42,875 nt of DNA from Armatimonadota bacterium (GTDB taxonomy: Bacteria; Armatimonadota; UBA5829; JAUSEB01), in contig JAUSEB010000353.1 in assembly GCA_030650495.1 (NCBI GenBank), positions 1 to 42,875 of the forward strand. Reading direction: 5' to 3'. Below the pieces are notes generated by a model, which was not told the DNA's origin, ran no database searches, and saw only the letters and a program-made list of their open reading frames with translations. The position numbers and the translations under genes are program-made. Shown here in pieces: positions 18,801 to 24,207 of this stretch (positions within the stretch are counted from its first letter, which is position 1; every line of letters begins with the position of its first letter).

Positions 18801-19468
18801 GCGCTGGATCGGACACTTCGCCATTTACATTGTTGGAGAAGACGCCGAACACGGTGTTTACGATGGGCGGCCCTAATGTGACCAATCCTCTCAAGTGTAC
18901 GGTGGACAGGCTGTGGCTATTCTGGCGCAAACCGGCCAGCGGCGTGCGCGCAACAACCATTTTCTATAAGACATTCAGATTGGGAATCCAACTTTCCAGG
19001 CCGATAAGCGTTGGCGTTAGAACGGCGATACTGAGCGCCCCTGAATTCAAGGTCAAGAACAGCGTCGGTCCATACGAAATAGACTGGGACCGCAGCCGTA
19101 TATACTTCACGGAAACCGACGAGCGGTATCCGGAATTGACTAACGGGCTTGGTCCTATAGAAGTGGAATACAATGCGATTCTGCCTACCGGCGGTGTGCA
19201 ATCCGGACGCAAAGAAACTTTCGCCACGGTTTCCTGGATGCCGGAGATGGAAGAGGCTGCGCTGCTTGGCTCGGCGGCTGAGTCAATGGTCAACGAAGGC
19301 CAGGTATGCGCGTTCATGGAGCCTGAAGTCTTACTAGAGCCGGGCGTTGACCCGGGGGACTTCCCGCTGGGCATTGTCAAGGGCAAGGCATGGGTGTTCT
19401 GGGCAAGCACAAGAACCGGGCTGACGGATTTATTTTATGAGACTTTATCGCCGGTTTTCCGGCCATGA
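12812..19468 (+). CDS. Giant secreted protein: PQQ-like propeller with nested golvesin-like domains
   Basis: About 2218 residues. The N-terminal signal peptide is best read from MKLLGKAALVC (ATG 12851) to DTAWC-QD; TTG 12833 has a GGGAG site 8 bases upstream and ATG 12812 is the longest start, so the start is uncertain. PQQ-like blades (IYSSPTV...YALDATTGELIW, YSSPAI...SSDGRVYAV) span about 265-410 and 566-850. Two golvesin-C-like domains (about 108-263 and 425-563), each ending VVADA(V/I)MF.P, interrupt the propeller. The last 650 residues repeat a W-x-F-W/Y...I-F-Y pattern (near 1571, 1669, 1733, 2032, 2191), suggesting a second propeller. There is no catalytic motif that I can name. It lies just upstream of the pilus genes, so a surface or pilus-linked binding role is possible but unproven. 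Confidence 0.8.
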   Translation: MLTGAITLILGTAMKLLGKAALVCAPFVLLLTADTAWCQDPHWGTFHYDQKRTGYNDLVKDLNAIDPALQTATRGGLGLIWTFPMPGKSAGTESDRIIDNRVQPDKTFFNIGDFWGIRRWDDAYLGDYLQTTGVAPPPPPANQTDPPDPPETTATTEVSWNFPGYLPTDREYRVFVWFPSEPRDSNGNPITLHTQKAIYIVESENSTQRFAMDQTVGGNWVELGTRGFKFSSPQQRVRLINVIGDYEVGKDKKVVADAVMFTPTLNQAVYSSPASATYKNSIEMPVGSTDPGYKPGWNEIPAVYIGVVESPRQAADYNMNYGKVYCVNSDANPARFINRIGEGAGKEIWRYPADTAIRQTHPLKDLEGPIEGGIYSSPTVAEIDGRKMVFFSAMDRQTYALDATTGELIWKGPGETVSEPATASGWGLQSSNEAFGGSFLSATASTSGGSSVEWAGPGAGVDIFNYGALSTDPDIGHAYAIYVWLPSSPSDTAERATDAEYTITYDGGKTTDPIKLNQELARGASRWVKLRMSYWNVEKVTLTNMSNDGDYPQVVADAIMFVPEYLGQFIYSSPALAGDNVIIGNLNGRVYALKAAGGTTPGATIEQWVYPEVRIKNIATNDQAPLGPFVATPAIEGVAAFIGSTNGRFYRLSPITIPPDPAATVMFPDKNASATSGFSATAAIDDGIYVGSIDGILYKLDKTSLAAMWQFPIDDGVSETVDAVGAFRYSSPAIRDNIVYSGSSDGRVYAVNKADGTGAWDQLLSGPVYSSCALDKSLQPTIFAATMNGNVWWMNSNNGTMPYWAGRHIGSRVFSSPAVSKVSKSTEPDASYMYVGSDDGRLYAFSSTVNGGWWSGDPDLNPEPVEASNLQQPDPASSVQVQIVDNKTYDKITKSGNPEYFVLGDDLANYPEPKDGHEHGKDLRLATPPGYGVGGSSKEVIYEWGESIHVIIWNLNKKADLEGNVTVDMFSSSRSGSNTVPGDVGSGGVESGSQPKSGTVSPSQVTSYTMTAGAESGTEKSWAYYKFDIPKAWMQQGNNRPPGPGSAWIIQATMKVKVLDEDGKKLPGTSITARVPELDAAGKPGSYKPQYVSINNPLAIMGPDGTKLGWPSNYSLTTGTATDPPRGDRMARVNGKGATGAGGVEPVITFPPTNHGNNSEAILLHVMDRSSMGLSGQSLDKFRIDPSDLYWRGGVAAVVNPLPWDWQPTEERGNWQEMFSGLQNAYVGSQKDYPDIRQRYEHFTKLSDGKNPAMANAPLLGATVPPSGGRMVVADPVETYVDVPRFQPANDTVSGDTSRGYIGYMQAYLDMNSNGQFEDGNFISGDPTTYIEPFRPFIVKIGVLPDFRIRVEESLIDLGKAPHGLGMEFPSVDGTLPPWSPFDAQVNPLAPSASWYREFTVKNLGNVNALNIQALVSDLVSAQSGVPIFANNIRTSLDGMTDATISKARVGDTEPTILNLPDSRRFESDPALKDNDFGKPKIGMVVPLTQPIGTYWAPRIDIRSANADADPTFALKITVREDRLTDGLVEGALPQIDDPYLAPRPASAGDVQPAAFREINPSDPYAKGNAHMFWSSNRKPDMSTSTVSPNDPWYIFKAKLRYDSAATPPKWGLDTASLSRWWSTSDATTSLTRIPTAFDWPSDPGVQGTIVPNTIKHLSPSVAQDPADGQTWLFWQGQMYRQQPNGPLNQENRVFYTDVTGGAIDNTVYSFSRDFSMVKQSPRGLVYTTTDSKKWMWAFYYGGDAQRWNIFYNAHNSPSSQSTHDPEKWSADMKLSTPDSLSSVSEPIAIKRTINGAEYLDITYTGVSKEAQNSDIYMSRYGISVSSPAPLAVRLTPVVFPRVSNEVMRRDEKRGVYTSRHIWWIRPTLDPSFYNDPNPTVTPTWPVIEIQIPGKKSLYATDPKAVYDKNNPPNPIPDKPEITRDKATGLYIFNYDVNDDRAKPLRQTIIDTSTGTVRFGKPLSAGVNDNDINKIKVIASYNPRALRLSATQLWAGSAGSDTSPFTLLEKTPNTVFTMGGPNVTNPLKCTVDRLWLFWRKPASGVRATTIFYKTFRLGIQLSRPISVGVRTAILSAPEFKVKNSVGPYEIDWDRSRIYFTETDERYPELTNGLGPIEVEYNAILPTGGVQSGRKETFATVSWMPEMEEAALLGSAAESMVNEGQVCAFMEPEVLLEPGVDPGDFPLGIVKGKAWVFWASTRTGLTDLFYETLSPVFRP

Positions 19469-19502
19469 TGGGTGTTGGGTGATGGGTGATGGGTGTTGGG
19501 GG
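19467..19502. repeat. TGGGTG-type repeat at the end of the giant gene
   Basis: The sequence TGATGGGTGTTGGGTGATGG and its continuation matches the arms at 4403-4436 and 4521-4555. It begins at the stop codon of the giant gene. Confidence 0.7.
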
Positions 19503-19510
19503 AGGTTTCA

Positions 19511-19590
19511 GATGTTTCGGCTTGTAGTTCAAAGCCGAAGCCTATAGTAGTAATGTTGCCTTCGGCTTCAAAGAACAAGCCGAAGGATAG
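19511..19590. repeat. Two TTCGGCTT hairpins
   Basis: TTCGGCTT/AAGCCGAA (19516-19539, 8-bp stem) and CCTTCGGCTT/AAGCCGAAGG (19559-19586, 10-bp stem) share the same core and can also pair with each other. They lie between the giant gene and pilM and may act as a terminator, though no T run follows. Confidence 0.55.
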
Positions 19591-19631
19591 AGATTCCCTT
19601 CTCTCAACTCTCAACTTGGCTTTCAATTCGA

Positions 19632-19672
19632 TTGACAACGGGAAATCGTAGATGCTACTCTTAAAAGAGTAG
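19632..19672 (+). promoter_or_regulatory. Predicted promoter and start-site hairpin of the pil operon
   Basis: TTGACA (19632-19637) is a perfect -35 box; TACTCT (19656-19661) 18 bases on is a weak -10. The -10 lies in a perfect palindrome GCTACTCTT-AA-AAGAGTAGC (19653-19672), which could be an operator or a 5' stem. The pilM ATG is 32 bases further on. All six downstream genes run in the same direction with short gaps. Confidence 0.45.
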
Positions 19673-19703
19673 CTCTGCATTAGAATCGGGATCTGTAAAA
19701 TAA

Positions 19704-21167
19704 ATGGCAAAACAAACTGGGGCCGTGGTCGGCATAGACATAGGCTCCCAACTGATCAAGATAGTTGAAGCAAAATCCGGCAAAGCTGGCGTACAGCTCA
19801 CCGGTTTGGCCATAGCTCCTACCCCTGATGGCGTCATCGAGAACGGCGTGATAATAAATCCCGCCGGGTTGGGCGCGGTCATCAAGAAACTCCTCGCGGA
19901 TAACGGCATAAAGGCCAAGCAGTGCGTCAGCGCGGTTTCGGGACAGTCGTCAGTCGTTCTCCGCGTTATCGAGGTTCCGAAAATGAACCAGGCGGAGTTG
20001 GCGGAGACCATGAAGTGGGAAGTCGAGCGGCAGGTTCCATTTTCCCCGACGGAAGTGGTTATGGACTTCCATCCGCTTGAAAAGCCAAACCAGGCGCCTG
20101 ACGCGCAGAACATGGAAGTGCTTTTGGCGGTTGCGCAGCAGGATATGATAAATAGCCATGTCGAGACGCTTATAGCCGCCGGGCTGAAGCCGGTCGCGAT
20201 AGATGTAGAACCGCTGGCCGCCGGGCGCGCGGTTATAGACCTTTCAGCCAACGGAGACGGCGAAAAGACGGTTGCGATACTGAATATTGGCGACACTAAC
20301 GCCGACTTGTGCATCTTTGAAGGCGGGATGCTGACATTCCCAAGCCCGCCGATGCAGGTCGCCGGAGTGAATATCACAAGAGCGATAAGCGAAAGCCTTG
20401 GTGAGAGCATCGAGCAAGCTGAGAGGCTGAAAAAGGAGATCGGCAAGATAGATTTGGAGAGGGCTTCCACCGGCTCAGAGGATTTGGGGGCGCCCGGAAT
20501 GGATCCAGATATGCCCGCCGGTTCCGAGACTATAGCCTTTGGAACTCAGGCGGCTCCTTTCGATACGCAGCCTCAAGTTGAGGCCGAAACCGAGCCTGAA
20601 GCCGCTCCCGCCGCCGATTCACCTTTTGATCTTTCCGCTTTGGAACCGGCTGCGAGCAGCTTTACGGATACGATTGACGGCCCGGTCTTCGATCTTGGCG
20701 GAGACGCCGCCGCGGAGGGGCCTGCCCTCGATACATCGGGGCCTGCCGCTCCGGTGTTTGACCTTTCAGACGAGCCGGAAGCGCCATCGATAGACGCAAG
20801 CGCCGAAGACAACAAACTCGATGAATCCGCCCAGGAGTCTTCGGCCACGAGCGGCGACCTGAGGACGAAAGTGGGCGACGCTATTGCGCCGGCGCTTATG
20901 GACTTGGTGAGCCAGTTGCGCTTGTCGTTGGACTACTACAAAACCAGATACCAAAACCAACCGGAGATGATTATACTGTCAGGCGGCACGGCCCGGCTGC
21001 CCAACCTTGACAGATTCCTGGCTAATGAGCTTGGCATGCCCGTCATAGTCGCTAATCCGATGGCGAATGTAACAGTGGCTACTCCCCGATACTCCGCACA
21101 ATATATCAGCGAAGTCTCGCCACTGTTTACCATTTGCATAGGGCTTGCCGTAAGGGATATGCTTTAA
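19704..21167 (+). CDS. pilM: Type IV pilus assembly protein PilM (actin-like) with acidic insert
   Basis: PilM is an actin-like ATPase of the cytoplasmic side that binds the PilN N-terminal peptide and links the pilus motor to the PilNO frame. The phosphate loop VVGIDIGSQLIKIV (8-21), the second ATPase block ILNIGDTNADLCIF (192-205) and ILSGGTARLPNL (424-435) are all present. At 487 residues it is about 130 longer than usual. The excess is an Ala/Pro/Asp/Glu-rich insert (about 252-385) that contains F286-D, F308-DLS, F329-DLG and F352-DLS at near-regular 21-23 residue steps. The ribosome site is weak. Its stop overlaps the pilN start (TAATG). Confidence 0.92.
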   Translation: MAKQTGAVVGIDIGSQLIKIVEAKSGKAGVQLTGLAIAPTPDGVIENGVIINPAGLGAVIKKLLADNGIKAKQCVSAVSGQSSVVLRVIEVPKMNQAELAETMKWEVERQVPFSPTEVVMDFHPLEKPNQAPDAQNMEVLLAVAQQDMINSHVETLIAAGLKPVAIDVEPLAAGRAVIDLSANGDGEKTVAILNIGDTNADLCIFEGGMLTFPSPPMQVAGVNITRAISESLGESIEQAERLKKEIGKIDLERASTGSEDLGAPGMDPDMPAGSETIAFGTQAAPFDTQPQVEAETEPEAAPAADSPFDLSALEPAASSFTDTIDGPVFDLGGDAAAEGPALDTSGPAAPVFDLSDEPEAPSIDASAEDNKLDESAQESSATSGDLRTKVGDAIAPALMDLVSQLRLSLDYYKTRYQNQPEMIILSGGTARLPNLDRFLANELGMPVIVANPMANVTVATPRYSAQYISEVSPLFTICIGLAVRDML

Positions 21168-21829
21168 TGATTAAAATCAACTTACTGCCCCAATACGTTT
21201 TCGAGAAGCAGGCGGTCCAACGACTGATGCTTTTGTTCGGATTGGCGCTTGCCGGCGTAGTAGTCCTGCTTATGGGCTTGCGCATGCAAATGGGCGGGAA
21301 ACTGAACAATCTTAACGAGCAACTGGTGCAAGCCAAAATGGTTGAGAATGAGGTCTTGACCAAGGAGCAGCAGCGAAGCGCCGAGCTTGCCAGGATTGGT
21401 CCCATTCAGCAAAAAGTAACCTTTATCGAAGACGTGATGAAATATAACGAGAAGGCTCCCGCATTATATGAGGAGCTGGCTCGATTCACTTACGCCAGAG
21501 TCAAATATAAACAGATCAACTTGACCGACCAGCAGATGGAGATACAGGCCTACGCGCCGTCGATCACAGACGCGGGCCGGTATCTGTTGAACTTGTACAG
21601 GGCGACGCACATATTCAAGCAAGTCAGCATGTCCAGCGTTCCGGGATACCAGAGCGAAACTCCGAGCGCCGGGGGCTATGCTGACAGCGCGGTAGTGGCC
21701 CGAGGGGCGAGTGGCGGGGCCATGGCCCCAGCTAAGCCCAAGGGCTTTGAGTTTACGGTATCTTGCACATTGGCGCAGCCGATAACGGCTCCTTCTTACG
21801 GGGCCGGAGGCGCGCCGCCGGCGCAATAG
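21167..21829 (+). CDS. pilN: Type IV pilus assembly protein PilN
   Basis: PilN is an inner-membrane bitopic protein whose cytoplasmic tip binds PilM and whose periplasmic part dimerises with PilO. The PilM-binding motif INLLP is at residues 4-8, followed by a membrane segment (about 19-37, LMLLFGLALAGVVVLLMGL), a coiled-coil-like stretch and a small periplasmic domain. The start is ATG 21167, which makes the protein begin MIKINLLP as in the family; the frame is open further upstream but that would overlap pilM. The protein is 220 residues and ends in a Gly/Ala/Pro-rich tail. Confidence 0.92.
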   Translation: MIKINLLPQYVFEKQAVQRLMLLFGLALAGVVVLLMGLRMQMGGKLNNLNEQLVQAKMVENEVLTKEQQRSAELARIGPIQQKVTFIEDVMKYNEKAPALYEELARFTYARVKYKQINLTDQQMEIQAYAPSITDAGRYLLNLYRATHIFKQVSMSSVPGYQSETPSAGGYADSAVVARGASGGAMAPAKPKGFEFTVSCTLAQPITAPSYGAGGAPPAQ

Positions 21830-21874
21830 GCGCCGCCAACCGATTATACCGATGGAGTGTTATCCAGTTTTCAG

Positions 21875-22627
21875 ATGAGTTTGAACAAGATCAAGAGATT
21901 ACACGTCATAATAATAGGTTCCGTCGCCTGCGCTATTGTCGGGGTCGGTATGTTCTTCCTGCTTATCAAACCTATAAACCAGGAGATCAAGACGGTTGAT
22001 GACCAACTCCAGGCGTCGCAAGCAGTTGGAGTTCGCCTCGACTCAGCGAACCGAGGCTTGGCGGACGCGATCAGCCAGGTGTCGATGGCTCAGTCTAAGT
22101 TGGCGCGATATGAGGCGACCAAGATGCCGAATCTTAGTTTTGCGCAAAGGGACACGGGGATGATTGACCTGTGGCGCGAGCAGAGCGAGGTTCTGGGTCC
22201 GATTTTGCAGCGATGGGGTTACAGAGGCGGCGTCAGCCTGGCTTCAAGTATCGCAGTGCCGCCGGCGCCAACCAATCCGAACGCAATTGACACTAGCTTG
22301 ATTAGGATACCCATCGGACATATCGAGGTTGTCGGAGATTTTAGATCTATTCTGAGTCACATTCGAGCGTGGAATACATGTCCAAGGCTCGTTCAGATAG
22401 ACAAACCGAGCCTGTCGGGGGCGGACTCTAACCTGAAAGCCAGTTATGATGTTACAGTATATATCTTCCCGAAAGGCGCAGCCGGACCGGCGATTACTAT
22501 GGCCGGCGGCGAGGGAGGAGCGGCGGGCGCCCCTGGGGCTCCCGCTACGCCAGCCGCGCCAAGCGCGCCGGCGGGCGGAGGTAGTAGCACAATGCCTACC
22601 TCGCGGTATGGAATGACGGGCACATAG
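21875..22627 (+). CDS. pilO: Type IV pilus assembly protein PilO-like, with RYGMTGT end
   Basis: Its position after pilN, a membrane segment (VIIIGSVACAIVGVGMFFLL) about 11 residues in, a coiled-coil stretch and a ferredoxin-like periplasmic domain identify the PilN partner PilO. ATG 21875 gives the usual short cytoplasmic tip; GTG 21857 in the same frame is an alternative, and neither has an ideal ribosome site. After the folded domain comes a Gly/Ala/Pro linker of about 40 residues, and the protein ends SRYGMTGT. The next protein ends TRYGMQGT. Such a tail is not part of PilO families I know. Confidence 0.85.
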   Translation: MSLNKIKRLHVIIIGSVACAIVGVGMFFLLIKPINQEIKTVDDQLQASQAVGVRLDSANRGLADAISQVSMAQSKLARYEATKMPNLSFAQRDTGMIDLWREQSEVLGPILQRWGYRGGVSLASSIAVPPAPTNPNAIDTSLIRIPIGHIEVVGDFRSILSHIRAWNTCPRLVQIDKPSLSGADSNLKASYDVTVYIFPKGAAGPAITMAGGEGGAAGAPGAPATPAAPSAPAGGGSSTMPTSRYGMTGT

Positions 22628-22651
22628 AATCGCCTGGTATGAGGATTTGAG

Positions 22652-23437
22652 ATGGATTTTCTCAACGACAAAAAGAATCAGCCTTATATAATCGGCGCGA
22701 CCATCGCGGTTATACTGGGAGTCGGCTTATTTCTATATCTGAAATCGCGGCCCGCGCAGCCGAGCGCGTCCGCTCCCGTCGAAACGGCGCAGGCAACCGA
22801 TATGTCAGCCCAGCAGCAGATGGCTCCCGGCACAATACCGGACCCAAACGCCGCGCCCGCCACGCCGCCAACTGATCCAATGGCCATGGGCGGGTCATCG
22901 GGAACTCCTGGAGCGGCTCAACCAGGCGCCGCCGGGCAGCAGAGCGCGGGAAACCCCAAGCCTATTGAGAAATCGCGGCCAGACCCATTTAAGATGCTAA
23001 ACAAACCGCTGCCACCGTCCAGGCAGGTCGTGGTGCGGGAGGCTGTACCCTACCCGACGTGGCTCATAATCCCAAGAAGGATAGAAAAGGGCGACGATCA
23101 GGGGCAGGTCGCAGGCCAGCCCGTCGATACCACACCACGGCGCATGGCAGGTATACTCTATGATGGGACTGTTTCCGCGATACTGGAGACGGGAGGAAGC
23201 TCTCTTGTTGTGAAGCCGGGCGATTTTATTGAGAACCGCACTCTGTACGTGGAGAGGATTGAGCCTAGCCGGATTGTGTTGAAGACTGTGGGCGAGCAGC
23301 AGTCTCGATATGTGGTTGTGAAAATGATGGCGGCGCCCAGTGGGTCCGGCGCCGGACCGGCAAGCAGCGCATCTCCAGGCGTTTTGGGCCCCGGCTCCAA
23401 TAGGGGAAACACCCGATATGGTATGCAGGGAACATAA
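22652..23437 (+). CDS. pilP: Type IV pilus assembly protein PilP-like, with RYGMQGT end
   Basis: This 261-residue protein has an N-terminal membrane anchor (about 12-30), a long Pro/Ala/Gln/Gly linker to about residue 110, and a C-terminal domain with GILYDGTVSAIL...VVKPGDFIENRTLYVERI, the pattern of PilP/GspC homology-region domains. PilP normally connects PilNO in the inner membrane to the PilQ secretin. Usual PilP is a lipoprotein; here a transmembrane helix replaces the lipobox. GAGGATTTGAG precedes the ATG. A Ser/Gly/Pro tail ends in TRYGMQGT, shared with PilO. Confidence 0.8.
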   Translation: MDFLNDKKNQPYIIGATIAVILGVGLFLYLKSRPAQPSASAPVETAQATDMSAQQQMAPGTIPDPNAAPATPPTDPMAMGGSSGTPGAAQPGAAGQQSAGNPKPIEKSRPDPFKMLNKPLPPSRQVVVREAVPYPTWLIIPRRIEKGDDQGQVAGQPVDTTPRRMAGILYDGTVSAILETGGSSLVVKPGDFIENRTLYVERIEPSRIVLKTVGEQQSRYVVVKMMAAPSGSGAGPASSASPGVLGPGSNRGNTRYGMQGT

Positions 23438-23483
23438 TGCGCCTGAATTCTATATTGCAATGCCAATGAAAGGAATGAGGACT

Positions 23484-24155
23484 ATGAAGACTGGTTGGAC
23501 TGTGATAGCGATTATGCTAATCGCCATACTGACTTTAGCCATTTGCGCTCCGGCGTTCGCTCAGGCCGCGGAGCAGCCTATCACCCTGAAGCTTCTCGGC
23601 ACTCCTATTAGAGAAGCGGTGCGAATGCTTTTTGAGGGCAGAGGCGTAAGCTATTCGCTTACAGGCGATATTCCGGACACGCGTGTGGACCTGAATATAA
23701 CGGTGCCCACTCTAAAGGAAGCGGTGGAAGTGCTTGTGAGAAACGCCGGCCTTACGTACACCAAGAAGGGCGAGGTGTACATGATCAGCTCCAAGTCATC
23801 CGCCTCCGATTCCAGCCCTGTGGTGTCGAGCAGTTCTATGGCGGAGCCTTTGGGAAGCCTTGAACTGCCTCCGATGGAGCAAAAGATAGAAAAGATTCCA
23901 CTGACATTTGCCGATTCCGCTGATATTGCCGCATTCCTTGGAGGAGAAACAACCCAAAGCCGCGGCAGCATGATGGCCGGCGGCATGGGCGGCGGCATGG
24001 GCGGCGGCTTCGGTGGTATCGGCGGTGGTAGCAGCGGTTATGGTGGCGGCTACGGCAGCTCCCGCGGCGGCGGCGGCAGTTTCGGCGGCGGCGGCAGCAG
24101 TTATGGCGGCGGCAGCGGTAGTTACGGCGGCGGCAGCCTGGGTGGGTTTAGGTGA
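23484..24155 (+). CDS. Secreted STN/secretin-N0-like protein with glycine-rich tail
   Basis: This 223-residue protein has a signal peptide (1-26, cut near AFA-QA), then an STN domain (about 33-102: ITLKLLGTPIREAVRMLFEG...GEVYMISS) as found at the N-terminus of secretins and TonB receptors. A short stretch IEKIPLTFADSADIAAFLGG (136-155) resembles the opening of a secretin N1 domain. The chain then passes into about 65 residues of Gly/Ser/Tyr repeats and stops. No secretin pore domain is present. ATG 23484 was chosen: AAGGA (23470-23474) is 9 bases upstream and the signal peptide begins there. It may be an accessory ring for PilQ, or a split duplicate of its N-terminus. Confidence 0.75.
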   Translation: MKTGWTVIAIMLIAILTLAICAPAFAQAAEQPITLKLLGTPIREAVRMLFEGRGVSYSLTGDIPDTRVDLNITVPTLKEAVEVLVRNAGLTYTKKGEVYMISSKSSASDSSPVVSSSSMAEPLGSLELPPMEQKIEKIPLTFADSADIAAFLGGETTQSRGSMMAGGMGGGMGGGFGGIGGGSSGYGGGYGSSRGGGGSFGGGGSSYGGGSGSYGGGSLGGFR

Positions 24156-24207
24156 TGGGGAAGTCCCGACTCAACGGGACTACTCATCCTTCAGAGGAGG
24201 ATTAGCT

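Noticed and set aside
23340-23483. Longer N-terminus of the STN protein
   Set aside because: It overlaps pilP in another frame; the signal peptide and ribosome site fit ATG 23484.
24013-24207. Longer N-terminus of PilQ
   Set aside because: The extra codons are an Ala/Val-rich misreading of the Gly repeats of the previous gene; AGAGGAGG and a signal peptide mark ATG 24208.
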